In this document: piece by piece, positions 11,396-23,463 of the stretch
How the letters are laid out: the number at the start of each line of letters is the position of its first letter
Position numbering within the stretch: position 1 is the stretch's first letter
Made by a program: the position numbers and the translations under genes
NCBI GenBank assembly: GCA_018873225.1
Contig: JAEILZ010000003.1
Location: 1 to 64,000 of the forward strand
Origin: [Phialemoniopsis] sp. UDSM-2020
Taxonomy: Eukaryota; Ascomycota; Sordariomycetes; Thyridiales; Thyridiaceae
DNA length: 64,000 nucleotides
Direction: 5' to 3'
The notes under the pieces: model-generated
Databases searched by the model: none
What the model was told of the DNA's origin: nothing
What the model saw: only the letters and a program-made list of their open reading frames with translations

Positions 11396-12443
11396 ATGAC
11401 TGAAGCGAATCAATACACATATGGCGAAGTGGTGTCAGCCGCTGCCAAGTTGCGCGCCTTACTCGCCAGGCCCGACAAAATTCTTGTTTGCCCTGGGGTC
11501 TACGATGGCTTTACCGCCAGGATCGCTCTTCGTGCTGGTTTTGAGTGCCTCTACATGGTAGGGTTCTCCGCTTAGCCAAACAACACGGCGCCTGGCGCTA
11601 ACTTTGTTTTCTTGTCTAGACCGGGGCTGGAACCACCATGTCGCGACTTGGCATGGCTGACCTTGGTGTCGCCACCTTGAACGACATGAGGGACAACGCA
11701 GCTATGATTGCCTCTCTTGACCCATCCGTGCCGTTGATAGCAGACGCCGACACGGGCTATGGAGGTGGCGTCATCCCATATCTCGCAGCATGGAATCGGG
11801 CTAATCAATGGCAGGACCTCTAATGGTTGGACGTACCGTAAGTCAATATATGCGAGCTGGCATTGCCGCATTACATCTCGAGGATCAGGTCGTCACCAAG
11901 CGATGTGGTCACTTGCTCAACAAGCAGGTGGTGGCTGCCGAGGAGTTTCTCAGCCGTATCCGTGCAGCTGTGTTGGCTCGGTCCCAGCAGCCTGGGGGTG
12001 ATATCGTCATCATCGCCCGCACAGATGCACTGCAGTCGCTCGGTTACGAGGCCGCACGAGACCGGTTACGCGGCGCATTGGACGCTGGAGCCGATTGCGC
12101 ATTTCTCGAGGGCGTGAGGACTGCAGAAGAGGCCCGGCAAATCGTAGCAGATCTGGCGCCATCTCCCGTCTTGTTCAACTGTGTTGCTGGTGGGGTGTCG
12201 CCAGAATGGTCTGCATCCGAGGCCAAAGAGCTGGGTTTCCGTGTAGTGATACACCCTGCCTTCGCCCTCGGTCCAGTATATGCTGCTGTTGACGCCGCGG
12301 CGCGGGAACTGATTGATACAGGAAAGCTGAAGACTCCAGGCAAGAATCTGACCCCGAAGCACATATTCGAAGTGTGCGGTCTGAAAGAGGCTATAGAGTT
12401 TGACGTTGCATCTGGTGGGAAGCTGTTTTCAAATGGAGTCTAA
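11396..12443 (+). CDS. Isocitrate lyase/PEP-mutase family C-C lyase
   Basis: Model: exons 11396-11557, 11620-11764 and 11815-12443, 311 residues. It has the compact TIM-barrel form of methylisocitrate lyase, 2,3-dimethylmalate lyase and oxaloacetate hydrolase, not full-length isocitrate lyase. Visible motifs are ADADTGYGG (about 95-103, metal-binding aspartates), LEDQ (124-127) and the catalytic loop KRCGH with Cys133. The cysteine argues for a lyase or hydrolase rather than a PEP mutase. Expected reaction: cleave a 2-hydroxy diacid or 2-alkyl isocitrate to pyruvate (or glyoxylate) plus another acid. It is divergent from the aconitase-like gene and is the natural last step after hydration. 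No mitochondrial presequence is evident. Which of the three activities it has cannot be settled by eye. Confidence 0.88.
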
Positions 12444-13250
12444 AGGGCCAACTTTATCTCCTCTCTACGCCACAGCAGGCTGGTCCAGTAAACAAGTTCA
12501 AAGAAACAACTGCTCAATGTCTCCGTCAGTTCACATGATAATGAAAATCACTCCATTTGCGGACGATAGGGAACATGTGCCGACGGTGCTATTATCATCC
12601 GGATACGCCCGTCTACAATATTTGCACAAGTCGGCATCTTGTTTTGTATGCAGGACACATGGCAATGCGTAGTAGTGATTGTTTCCCCGTACAGCGAGAT
12701 GAAAATTGCGAAAGACATTCACACTTCGAGAATGAACAGTACTTCATTTCGACAACATCCAGCCATACTCCGCACGCGTCTCGCGTAGATGGTCCAGGAT
12801 CGAGGCCCTCGAAGTGCCGTACACACACAATCCTAGATTGGCCTTACTCCATTTGGAAGCATTCACCTTTCGTCCTGGTGTGGCGCGTCGAAATGCTTGG
12901 CTTGAGTTGGCTTCGTCAACCTAGCCCCATCGTGGCACGATGCCAAGACATCCTGCCGAACTTCGCCGGACCTACTTGCAAATTCAGTCAGGAGGCACTC
13001 CACCATCATTCTACCCCAGTTACCCCAGGCTTGGCGCGAAGGAGCCAGAAAAGAATTTATTTCAAAAGAACTGGTGGCAAGGGAGACATTCAAGTTCTGG
13101 AACGTGTCCAGGAGATGTGCCGCCGATTCAAGCCCAGAGTTTGATCCTTAAAGGTGTCCTGAAGCCCATCCGTCGTCTTCCCTACTTCTCTCAGATCCCC
13201 AACACCTTCTCCGAATAGCCTTTGGCATCTTTGTTCAACCCCAAACCACA
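12444..13250. other. Intergenic between lyase and MFS transporter
   Basis: About 0.8 kb, holding the lyase 3' end and the transporter promoter. Open frames here are short, lack family resemblance and overlap on both strands. No repeat was noticed. Confidence 0.4.
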
Positions 13251-15083
13251 ATGACGGATTCAGAGAAGATTCCCCAGCCGCCAGTCGCCGTACAGGTTGA
13301 GCATGGGCATGTTGCTGAACACGAGAGAGAGATGAGTCCAGCTGAGAAGCGATTGGTGCGGAAGCAGGACTTGGTCATCACGACGCTTATGTCGGGTTGT
13401 TTCTTCTTCGCCTACTTTGTAAGTCAATCCCAGTCTGAAGAGTGTACATTCGACTGATGTGCAACGCAGGACCGTGGCGCAATTGGGAACGCCCGCATCA
13501 TGGGTTTTCAGGAAGACTTGCATCTCACCTCTCAGCAATATTTTAACTGTCTCATGATGTTCTGTATGGCTATACTCATGGATCATGCCCCCATTCTACT
13601 CTTCGCCCGCTAATCAATGTCTCAGATGTTGGATATATGGTTTTCGAGTTCCCTGCTTTTGTCTTGATCCGTCGATTTCACGCCCCGACCGTCTACGCCC
13701 TATCGGTAATTATATTCGGAGTCGCTGGTCTTTGTACGGCATTTGCGAAGAACTACGGGCAAGTCCTTGTCCTGAGACTTATTCTCGGATGTGGTGAGGC
13801 GACGGTACAAACATCCTTCATGTTCGTTTCTCTGTGGTATAGGCGTGAGGAAATGTCTGTCCGATGTGGTAAGCACTTGGTACCAATTTTTTGAAGCTTG
13901 CATCGTGGCACTGACCTGAGATTCTAAGGTTACGTATATGGCATGACACCTATCGCCGGCGCTGTGACAGGCTTAATTGCCTATGCCATTGGCAAATACC
14001 TCGACGGCAAGGGGCCGGGAGGTCTTGCATCGTGGCAGTGGCTTTTCATCATTGAGGGCGCCCCGACAATCTTTTGGGGATTCATTGTCTGGGTCTTGCT
14101 GCCTCAGTTCCCCGACAAGGAAGTTAAGAGCAAGCATTCGTTATGGTTTAAGTCTGACGAGGAGAAGCGATTGATCATCGAGAGATCAATGGCCGGTAAG
14201 TCACAGTTCAATTTACCACCCAGGCTTCGTGCTTCGCTGACATCTCCTTGCTAGCTCAACATGTCATGGATGCCAAGGTCAGCTACGTCCAAATGTGGAC
14301 AGCTGTGAAAGATCCAAAGGTCTGGGGTTTTGCTATCATGACAGCGACCATTGCGGCATCGTTGGCTGGTTTCGGGTAAGACGTGCTCCAAGAATGACCC
14401 CGAGGAATTGACTGACGTTCTTTTAGTGTATTCCTGCCTACGTTCATCAAAGAATTTGGATTCAGTCCCTGTACGTCTTTTCCAAATAAGATCCTTGATG
14501 TCTATTCCACTAACACAAAACACAAGTGGTGACACAACTGTACACCATTATTCCGTACTGCTGCGCCTTTGTCTCGTTGGTGGTAGTAACCCGGGTCGCC
14601 GATCATTATGGCCAACGGGCTATCCCGCTTGCCATCATCACCTGCGTTGCCACTGTCGGCTTCATCATTATCATCTCGACACCGAATGCTGTTGCTGGCA
14701 TTGTCGCTTCATGCCTCATCTCGGCAGCGGTGTACCCGGGTGTGGTCCTGTGCGCTGCGTGGCTGCCAAGCTCCAATGCTGGATACACTAAGCGTGCCAC
14801 TGCCACCTGGATTACTCAGATCGCGATCCAGACCTTCAGTATCATGTGCACCCAGATCTACACAACGGCGCCGCGCTTTTTCAAAGGACACGGAACGTTG
14901 CTTGGGCTTTTTGTGCTTACCATGGGCATTATCGTGGGCCTCTGGTGGCTGATGAGACGCAGCAATATACAGAAAGACGAGGCTGCGAGGCGTTGGGCCG
15001 AGCAAGGTGTCCCGAACCCGGACGAGGACAAGACATTGGAGGACATGTGTGACAAGCATCCTAGCTACCGATACGTGTGGTGA
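13251..15083 (+). CDS. MFS anion:cation symporter (allantoate/nicotinate type)
   Basis: Model: exons 13251-13418, 13470-13563, 13626-13868, 13929-14195, 14255-14375, 14427-14470 and 14527-15083, 497 residues, all GT-AG introns. The order of features is typical of the fungal Dal5/Tna1 family: a hydrophilic N-terminus, DRGAIGNARIMGFQEDL after the first membrane segment, MVFEFPAFVLIRRF, a WYRREE segment, YGMTPIAGAVTGL, a central loop, and a second set of helices ending HPSYRYVW. It is a plasma-membrane proton-coupled uptake carrier for organic anions (family knowledge). Position next to the hydro-lyase and lyase suggests it imports the substrate of region A, such as a carboxylic acid; this is inference. 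No frameshift or stop was seen. Confidence 0.88.
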
Positions 15084-15945
15084 TTGGGGACGGCAACGCC
15101 CGACATGTTGCGGGATTCTGACCTGGTGTACGCTTGAAGCCGGATGTTGTTGTCAAAGAGTCGGCTGGTAACTGCGCGATAGAGTCGGGCTGCATGGGCA
15201 AGGTATCACAAGGTTCAGCTGATCAAGTGTCTCTGCGGTGCACCAGATTCAAGTCCAAACAGGACTTGGAATGATCATCGTCATTCCCCTTTTCCTGAAC
15301 TCGGCCTGTCTATGGACAATCATGGTGGAAATTCCTAAGCTGCCCAGAACCTTAGATAAAGAAGTCCGAGTCGAGAGTCCAAGCCAGTGCGCAAACATTT
15401 ATATGGAAAGAAGCAAATTAAAAGCATGACTCTTAACCAACACGCGATTCAGCAGCCGGATGACCGCGTTGTTGACGATCCGGCGTTGTGGGGCTTCCGC
15501 GGGTGCCGACAAGGCGTCGTCGGCGTTAAGCCAAGCTTAATGAATCAACGTGTCGCTTACATAACCAGCTGGAAATAACATTGAAACCAAGTGTGACTCC
15601 GCGGGCACCGACTCCGAGTTGGCTGCCCTCCAGCAGCACAAGACCCACTGGTCGATGCCAACCAATCAACGGCATTTGGTCGAGTTGCTTGCATCAATCG
15701 CAGCTCCATTGAGACATCAAACCGCCGTTGCTGTCCGTGGTGTAGCACACTACCGGCGTTAGTAGAAATTATCACCACATACATGCCACAGCCCGCCCGG
15801 TGCCAGCCTCATCGTCGCCCGTCCATATTTGCCTTTAAAAACCACAAAGATGCCGTCGCCTCTCTCCATCGCCCGACAGATGACTGCACTACACTTCGCA
15901 TCACATTCTCCCTTGTTTCCTCCCTAGGCAACTCGTCCTGCCAAC
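15084..15945. other. Intergenic upstream of SDR gene
   Basis: About 0.86 kb. A GTTGCGGG box at 15107-15114 matches part of the inverted repeat near 25.0 kb. A CCAAT-type stretch (CCAACCAATCAAC) lies near 15660, about 285 bp before the SDR start. No coding potential is supported. Confidence 0.4.
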
Positions 15946-16911
15946 ATGTCTTACTCACGCTCGGCTCTCGTCACTGGCGGTACCATGAATCTTGGGTATC
16001 ATGCCGCTCTCGAAATTGCTCGTCAGCACCCTGATTGGCTGGTCGTCATCTCGTCCAGGTCCGACCGAGAAAACGCTGCCGAGTCTATCAACAAGACATT
16101 GCGACAGCAGAATGTGAAATTCATCCCCCTCGACTTGTCAGACTCCAAGAAAGTCCGAGCCTTCGCTGCGGACTGGTCCTCCAAGAATTATCCACCCATC
16201 CAAGCACTCCTGCTCAATGCTGCTTTGCAGTTCCCGAACAAGATGGTCACGACACCAGAGGGTCTCGAGGCCACCTTTGCCATCACCCATGTCGGCAATT
16301 CTCTTCTCTTCCATCTTCTGTGCCCCCACCTCGCTCCCAACGCACGGGTTGTCGTGACCGCCAGTGGAGTGCACGACCCTGCACAGAAGAGTGGCATGCC
16401 TGATGCCGTATACACCTCAGCCCAAGACTTGGCTCATCCGCCCCCTAAGCTCGCAAACGGACCCGGCACCCAACACTATACCAACAGCAAGCTTGCCAAC
16501 ATCCTGTGGACATATGCACTGCAGAAGCGTTTGGACCAAAAGGTTCCTCATCGCGGGATCAAAGTCAATGCTTTCGATCCTGGTCTCATGCCGGGGTCAG
16601 GCCTGGCTCGGGAGTACTCGCCAGTCATGCGTTTCGTTTGGCATAAAGTATTCCCTCGATTGACGCCCGTGCTCAAGGCTGTGTATACCAGCAATATCCA
16701 CAAGCCGAGCGAGTCCGGTGCGTCGCTTGCTCGCCTAGCTATCTCGGAAGAGCTCAAGGATGTAGCTGGAAAGTATTACGAAGGCCGCAAGGAGATCAAA
16801 TCGAGCATCGACAGCTACAAGGTCGACAAACAGGACGATCTGTGGCAGTGGACTGTCAAGTATTGTGCGCAAGATGATACACAAGCGGCGCGGTTCGAAT
16901 CTTTTGATTAA
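15946..16911 (+). CDS. Short-chain dehydrogenase/reductase
   Basis: Intronless, 321 residues. The N-terminus has the nucleotide-binding turn of SDRs (ALVTGGTMNLGYHAA), followed by LLLNAALQ (NNAG-like strand 4), a TASGVHDP strand with the catalytic serine, and YTNSKLAN containing the YxxxK pair. A cytosolic NAD(P)-dependent oxidoreductase acting on a small alcohol or ketone is expected. The sequence resembles fungal light-dependent protochlorophyllide-reductase-like or retinol-dehydrogenase-like SDRs, but the substrate is open. It lies between region A and region B and could belong to either. The start is supported by coding directly after ATG and by no open frame upstream. Confidence 0.85.
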   Translation: MSYSRSALVTGGTMNLGYHAALEIARQHPDWLVVISSRSDRENAAESINKTLRQQNVKFIPLDLSDSKKVRAFAADWSSKNYPPIQALLLNAALQFPNKMVTTPEGLEATFAITHVGNSLLFHLLCPHLAPNARVVVTASGVHDPAQKSGMPDAVYTSAQDLAHPPPKLANGPGTQHYTNSKLANILWTYALQKRLDQKVPHRGIKVNAFDPGLMPGSGLAREYSPVMRFVWHKVFPRLTPVLKAVYTSNIHKPSESGASLARLAISEELKDVAGKYYEGRKEIKSSIDSYKVDKQDDLWQWTVKYCAQDDTQAARFESFD

Positions 16912-17245
16912 GGGGCCATTTACGTTGCGATTAAGGGGGTAATAGCATGGTGCAGGTCCCGAGTGTATGCTAGCGAGTCGTCTGCTTATTTCTTGTTAGG
17001 CGTTTCTATATAGATAGATCTTGATTATAAGAACCATAATAGTAGAAATTCTTCAATAATATCTTTCTCATCGATTGACCCCCTGTTTTCTGACGATGAT
17101 ACATGTAAACGTTCCTGCATGTGTGTCAAATCCTCGTTCGTCGCTGCAAGTATGCAACGAAACCGGGATCGAGACCCAGATGCCTGCCAACCCAGCCTTC
17201 AGACAGCATGTGATGTATCAGTAGCGACGGAACCGTATCCAGAAG
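16912..17245. other. Convergent intergenic region
   Basis: These 334 bp lie between the stops of the SDR (+) and the C2H2 regulator (-). AT-rich stretches near 17010-17070 fit 3' processing signals. Nothing else is seen. Confidence 0.4.
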
Positions 17246-19916
17246 CTACTCCATGGCGGGGTCTGTGAGATCATCGATCAGGATTTCCAGGATGGAAGCG
17301 AAACGGCGTGAGAGCTCCCAGTGCCCTTGACGACATAGTAGATCTGCAAGTCCATGTAAAGTGCTCCAGTCAAGTTTGTGGATGGTCGCGAAAGTCCCAT
17401 CCACCAACCCTTGAGAAGAGACGCATCGAAGCTCAGGAACATCAACATCCAGGTTCGGTACATGCAGACTTCGAAGTCTGACGTGGCAATAAATGGCGGC
17501 TCCGGCATAGAATAACGCCTTTGGAACATGGATAGCCGGCTCTGCACTGATGGGAAATGACTGGATGCGCTTAAAGATGAGCATAGCATGTACAAGGCAC
17601 CGTTTGCCTCGGGGCTCGTTCACCCACGTACGGAGAGATTCCAGTTCAGCCTCTTGGACAGAGACACCCTCGCAGCCCATCACCCGATCGAGGGAGTCGA
17701 AATCGACGTAAGTAGCCATGAAGGCCTCGTGCCAGAGAACTAACAGGCACAAGGCATCGTATTTCGAACTGGCGGGATGTGCGATGTATGTCTTGTACCA
17801 TGAGATGAGCTTGCGATGGATAGTATCGAGTTTTGTGACATCGGGCTCGGAGCGTCCGTCTTCGAGTGCTGATGCTAGATAGCCTGCTAGCACAGCGTAT
17901 TTGTACATGGCGGAAGAGTGCTTGAGATCTAGTTGAGTCGTGGATGCCAGCAGATCGGGTCCTGAGGCTGTGAAACTGTCCTGGGATATGGTGGAATGCC
18001 ATTGCTGCGCGGAACTGGCTCCAAACAGTTCATCAGAGCAGGGTTTTAACAACTTCTGAGGTCCGTGCCGCAAGTATGGTTCGTGGTGAAAGATTGTTGT
18101 GAACTCAGCGTCGTGAATGTGCAGGGCCAGCATGACGCGAATACTTTCTTCCCTCCTTACCCACGAATGCCAGCTTGTTTCCAAGTCGTTAGTATTCAGT
18201 GTATGCATTACAAGTGAATCCTTGGCTTTGAACATCCCTGCCTGTCGAGCCCAGGAGATAATCGTGCCGTGGAAGCTTGCTGTCATGGATAGATCATTTG
18301 GATTGCCCGAAAGCATTCCATATGTCTGGCCCAATACTGTTGCCTGAAGCAGCGATAGTGCTTCGCGGCCACCTTTATGAAGGTACTTCTCCCACTTTGC
18401 CCTTGGTGGTCAGAGAGAGTGTTACAGGGCAGGCCAAGTTTATCGGCGCTAGACTTACAGAGGCAAGAATAGCTTTGTTGAGCTTGCTGAATATTGCTCT
18501 GCCACAAGTCGAGGCGCGGTGCGACCCAACGAATAATGCGCCAAGTGAACAGACAGACAAGACAAGAAGTGCCCTCTCAGATGAGGGTCGAAACGAGCCA
18601 GCATGGATGACTGGAAACATTGGGTGGAATTTGGCGAAGTACAGTTTAATACATAGGTTCTGGGAGATCATCAGCCAACACAGTCTGTTTGTCCGTGTGA
18701 GACCCTCGCTCACCAAGAAGTCTGCTGACGGCAATGCATTGTCGGGAACACTCGGAACAAGCCTACTGGAGAGACTAGCCCGGTATGTCTCGTCTACTTG
18801 TTCTTGGGCCCCCCGCTGCAGCGACGGATCCGTCATTGAGGCGTCCGCCGAGGGGCACGTGTACCAGCAAGACTGTACAGTCCTTCTCATCAAGTTTGGA
18901 GCATTCGTATTCGTGACATCTAAATGCAGATCGTCGTGGCTACCACCCCATGTCTCGCTCGTAGAGTTTGTCGGCAGGAGACCAAAGCCCGGTCGAGGCG
19001 AAGCGGGAAGTGAAGAATTTAATGCCTGAAGGCTGAAGTTCTCTCCTAGAAGCCATGATGCATCTGTGATGTTTGTGTTGAAGTCAAATGGAGTCATGTC
19101 CTGGTAGGGTGCCCAGGTTTCAGCGCCGGGGACTGCTCCGGCAATGTCAGGCTGCGAGTAGCCGTAGATGTGACTTGGAGATGACGTCACTAAATGTTGA
19201 GCATTGCTTGGGTCGGAGCCTATTCCCGTAATTATAGAGTGAGCTGGCAAAATCTGATGTCCAGGTAAGATTGTTGATGCTTCGGGTGTGGGACTGGCTT
19301 GTGGCAAGACTCCTCTATCTTGATGGCGCCGCGCGTTTTGTCTGAGATCGCCTTCCAGCGCCGCATCTTCTCATTGTCAGCCTTTGCGTTGTAATACATA
19401 TTCACGTGCCGAACTACCTCGGGGAGATGCTGTCGACAGTTGTGAGATGGGAGACTGATGCCCACACTGGGGCCGAGTGTGAGAGCGCGCGTGTCGAATC
19501 AAAGAATCGCTGCAATGACGAAGCACCCGTTAGTGGCAAGCTACAGCTGTCCTCAGATATAGTGATAAAACATACTGGCGGCTGTATGCTCTGAGGCAGA
19601 TCTCGCAAGCGAATGGTTTTTCCTTGGTATGAGAGCGAATGTGCCGGGCTAGGTGGTCCCGCTTCTTGAAGGCTTGGTCGCACTCTGTGCACCGCCAACT
19701 TCTTTGCCGGGGGCGTGAGGACTGCATCCTCGATGTTGCCACTGCAGTCGCGCCACTCAAAGTCGATTCCCCCGCCATCATGGTGGGATCTGAGTACGGG
19801 GAAGCATCTTCGTTTGTGGGGAGTAGTAGGAGTTGGTAGTGAGAAGCTGGGGGACCTGCGGGACAATATGAACTCCCGCGTTCCCCGCAGTTTGTGGGGC
19901 ACGGTGTCTTCCACAT
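17246..19916 (-). CDS. C2H2 zinc-finger / fungal-domain transcription factor
   Basis: Model: exons 19916-19576, 19509-19466, 19366-18459 and 18394-17246, 813 residues. Two C2H2 fingers lie at about 76-98 (CTECDQAFKKRDHLARHIRSH) and 104-126 (CEICLRAYSRHDSLIRHARSH); the second is completed across an intron. A long variable linker leads to a fungal-specific factor domain (LCIKLYFAKFHPMFPVIH, WEKYLHKGGREALSLLQATVLGQTYG). The architecture matches C2H2 plus Fungal_trans regulators. The second intron (19367-19465, donor GTGGGC) is the weakest join; it was chosen because it keeps phase and skips two stops. The start could instead be the internal ATG pair near residue 46. It is adjacent to the FAH, hydroxylase and dioxygenase genes, so it is the likely regulator of region B. 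Confidence 0.78.
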
Positions 19917-20126
19917 GTCCGAGGTTTCTTTCGCTCCCTTGCTCGGACTCGGTCCACAGAGACCCTGCCCGGAGTGCTTGAGACTTAGCGCTACTTGAGA
20001 TGCCGATCACTCGCCTAATGATTCGAAGGTACAATGACAGCTTGCGCCCATTACTGACAGACCACATTAGACCATGCACTAGTTTATCAGTTGAGGACAA
20101 ATCAGGTCTTTACACCTAGATAATCT

Positions 20127-21133
20127 CTAATCTCTTTCGTATTTGACATCATTGATCAAGGTGCCGATTTTGTCGATATATACCTCGATCCTCCCTCCAT
20201 CCTCCAAGTGAAGTCGTGGCTTTTTGAAATAACCGATCCCAGATGGAGTGCCTGTTAGGATGATTGTCCCTGCCTCCAAAGTCGTGCCCCTCGAAAGGTC
20301 CGCAATCTGCCGCTTGAGTGTGAAAACCATATTTTTGGTGCTGCTGTCCTGTACAACCTCCCCATTGTAGATTGCTTTAATACTTAAAGACTGCGGTTCC
20401 GTGATTTCCGTGGTCGACACGAGCACAGGCCCTGCTCAGTATTGTCAGATGAGACTAGATGTAGCAGATCAACGCACTCTACTGACCGATGGGACAACTG
20501 TTGTCCAGTCCTTTGGAGAACGACCACTGTTTCGTGCTTAGTTGGAGGTTGGCAGCTGTGTAACCCAGCACGTAATCCAAAGCTCGATCTATCGCAATGT
20601 CTCTGCCGGTCTTGCCAATCACCACGCACAATTCTGCCTCGTAGTCGCTTGTCCCATCTTGCGCACACTGGGGAATGGTAACGGCTTCGGGATATGGTCC
20701 TGAGAGAGCTGTTCTTGGCTTGGTGAAGAGTTCAATCTCCTCTGGCAATGGGAGGCCTGCCTCCTATGAGATTTGTCAGTCGATGTCTACGCACGCATTC
20801 CCTTCGCTTCCTACCTTAGCATGATCTCTGTAGTTTAGTCCAAGGCAGCGTATGTAAGAGCATTGCTCGCGAGTAAGTGGACAAAGTAGCTTGAAGACAA
20901 ATGTTAGCTGAAGCAATTAACTTGGAGGTTCGGAGTAGATTTACATGGTCGACTGTGAGTATGTGCTCAGTCGGAGACCCGTTGAAGATATCTCCAGTGA
21001 TCTGAAATGCTTTGATCTCAGTCCCGTTTGCACTGTCGATACCAACATCTCGTTCGGAATGAACGAGTTGTCCGAGATGTATTTGGCCATCTTCTCGGGC
21101 CCTAAAGCGGATAAGATGAGTCCATCGAGGCAT
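20127..21133 (-). CDS. Fumarylacetoacetate hydrolase family protein
   Basis: Model: exons 21133-20945, 20889-20815, 20763-20487 and 20431-20127, 281 residues. The conserved FAH fold is clear from about residue 72: IRCLGLNYRDHAKEAG, then FTKP, DYEAELCVVIGKTGRDI (metal-binding acidic residues), GYTAANLQL, WSFSKGLDNSCPIGP, and LTGTPSGIGY near the end. Members cleave C-C bonds in 1,3-diketo or acylpyruvate acids, or act as oxaloacetate decarboxylase or hydratase in meta-cleavage pathways; metal-dependent and cytosolic or mitochondrial. Next to an extradiol dioxygenase and a phenol hydroxylase, a role on the ring-fission product is likely. It is divergent from the flavin hydroxylase at 21434, sharing a 300-bp promoter. 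Confidence 0.88.
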
Positions 21134-21433
21134 GATGTAGTTTGGCGTTGGGCAACACTTTGACTTTTGCTTCCTTTGAAAGATACCCAACCTTGCCTTA
21201 GGGTTCATCAGTCTTGGTGGTCGTTCTTATGATCCCAAACATGGCCGGCAATGTTGTTAGGGCCCCGCAAACCGGGTCCCGCGTACCCAAGGCGTCACAA
21301 ACGTCCCGCAAAGACCTTCGTGGGGAATGTGGGGACAGGCAGAGACCATCTACTGGTACAATTACGTCGCGATATTCGAACTACCACGCAGAAATGGCAG
21401 CGCGGAGAGCTTATTTCAGAACGTCAGATCAAT
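21134..21433. promoter_or_regulatory. Divergent promoter with CCCCGCAA boxes
   Basis: This 300-bp region separates the FAH hydrolase (-) and the flavin hydroxylase (+). It contains CCCCGCAA at 21263-21270 and CCCGCAAAG at 21305-21313. The same box recurs in the promoters near 25.0 and 27.8 kb. CCCCGC also fits the CreA carbon-repressor consensus (reverse complement of SYGGRG). Confidence 0.5.
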
Positions 21434-23463
21434 ATGTCTGTGAACGATCCAGTGGAGACGACTGATATCATTGTGTGTGGCTGTGGGCCAACCGGCGCCA
21501 TGGTGTCGGTGTTGCTCGGCCGGTATGCCGTCAAGCATATTGTCTTGGAAAAGGACCTCGAAGTGAATGCTGATCCTCGAGGGATCGCATTGGATGAAGA
21601 CGGAATTCGTTGCCTTCAAGCTTGCGGAATCTACGACAAAGTGTTCACGGATATCGGACAATGTTTGACGCCTATGCTACTCTTTCTTGGCAATATTTTG
21701 CTAATTAGTCTCAGGTGTGGGCAACTTCCAGTTCATTGGTGGAGAGCACCACGACCTCATGAGTGACCCATTTATGGTCATGAATTACAGCACGGTGAGT
21801 CTTCCGCCAGCGTTGTATGCAACCGAAATCAGTCCCTAACTAGTCGTAGACTGAGGGTGGCACTGGTCATCCAGGTTTTATGTGTCACAAGCAACCGTCC
21901 ATTGAGAATCACTTGAGACATCAAGCAGTAAAGGCGGACGTCTGTAGCTTGCGCTTAGGCGCATGCGTCACATCCATCGAAGAGGATAACGACTCAGTCG
22001 ACGTGACTTACACGGAGTCGTCCGGGGCCGAACGGAGACTCCGCGGGAAGTTTCTCATAGGTGCTGATGGAAAGACTGGATTCACCCGGAAAGGTTACCT
22101 GGAGTCACGAGGAATTACTTTGGATCGGTTGCCCACAGCGTTGTACGAACAGGAGTGGGTTGCGCTCAACTGGAAGATATCCTTACCAACACGTGCGACG
22201 CATCCGAATTTCCCCCTTTGGGACCAAAATTACACGCCCGCTCAAGTCTATGACCTGTTCTTCCCCCGAAACTTCCGATTCCTTGGCAATCCCAAGCGTC
22301 CTGCTGTGTGCGGCCGTTTCGGCTTAGAAGAAGATCGACTATGGCGTTTCGAGTTTGTGGTACTGCCAGGAGAAGACGCGTCTGAGATGGCTTCCGAAGA
22401 CAACATCAAAAGGGTGGTACATCCATATATCACCCATCCTGGTAGCCGGTACGGGATCTCGCACGATGCGATAGCATATCCTTTGGATTGCATCGAAGTG
22501 CTTCGCTGCCGTCCTTTTCGTTTCTCGGCACGAAGCTGCAACAAATGGTCACTCGGCCGAGTCGTTTTATGCGGCGACGCTGCGCACGTTTTCCCACCAT
22601 TCGGCGGTCAGGGCATAGCATCGGGTTTCCGGGATGCTATCGCCCTTGCATGGCGTCTGAAGATTGCGACCAAAACTTCGACAGATACGACAAGCGTAAA
22701 TTTTCGAAAGTTACTCGAAGGCTGGTATTCGGAACGGAAGCAACAGCTTGATGAGTCGCTCCAATCAACGGTCGAAAATGGGCGCTACGTCACAGAATCA
22801 AACAGTCTCAAGATATTCACTCGCGACTGGTACATGTGGCTGGTTCAGTTGGTCCCGAGCTGGAGACACAGCTTACAACTAGGAAATAGAAGATATGGAA
22901 TGACCAAATATTCGTGGCGCGATGGCCAAGGAATGGCCTTCATACCCGGCCTGGGAGGCGGGAGAAATTTCCCACAGGTGTATGCTGTTCCTGCTGATGC
23001 GAGCGGCCGAGAAGTCACCAAAGTCATGTTCACCGACGACATATTATTCGATCGTTCCAAGCCCGGATTGTTCCAAGCGGTCGTGCTTGCTCATTCCGCA
23101 GACGATATCAGCAGGCTGGATGACATGTTGGCTGGGGTTCAAGAGGCCTCTGGAGGCCTTATAATTGAGGACGAGATCGCGGTGTTCATCAACAAGACAA
23201 AGACGGGGCTTTCAGATTCTGATCGACGACATGTCTATCGGCTTGCCACTGCACAAGAATTTGCTGCTGATGCCAGCCTTTGTACAGGACGGCCTCTTCC
23301 ATACGGTTACGATCCTTACCGGCTATCCAAAGAAGTTGGGTTCAACAAAATCGTTCTCCTACGGCCAGATCGATTCGTGTTTGCTGTCTGTGGCACGAGG
23401 GATGACTTGGTCTACGCCGCTGAGCAAATGCACCGATTAAACACCACAGGGTTCTTGGACTGA
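21434..23463 (+). CDS. FAD-dependent aromatic hydroxylase (PheA/MhpA type)
   Basis: Model: exons 21434-21662, 21715-21794 and 21850-23463, 640 residues. Family A flavoprotein monooxygenase: a dinucleotide-binding turn IIVCGCGPTGAMVS near the start, the FLIGADGKTG (DG) motif, and the GRVVLCGDAAHVFPPFGGQG (GD) motif that contacts the flavin ribityl chain. The long C-terminal thioredoxin-like region is typical of phenol hydroxylase and 3-(3-hydroxyphenyl)propionate hydroxylase relatives. It should use NAD(P)H and O2 to ortho-hydroxylate a phenolic ring, giving a catechol for the extradiol dioxygenase downstream. It is divergent from the FAH gene and convergent with the dioxygenase gene. Confidence 0.88.

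Noticed and set aside
12557..13144. 195-codon open frame (+)
   Set aside because: Sequence has no family resemblance and falls in the MFS promoter region.
2247..15083. Itaconate biosynthesis cluster like that of Aspergillus terreus or Ustilago
   Set aside because: The MmgE/PrpD and PrpF domains are reminiscent, but the hydro-lyase and C-C lyase point to breakdown, and no mitochondrial tricarboxylate carrier or Tad1-type decarboxylase is present.
16880..16910. GGTTCGAATC resembling a tRNA B box
   Set aside because: It is inside the SDR coding end, with no matching A box or cloverleaf.
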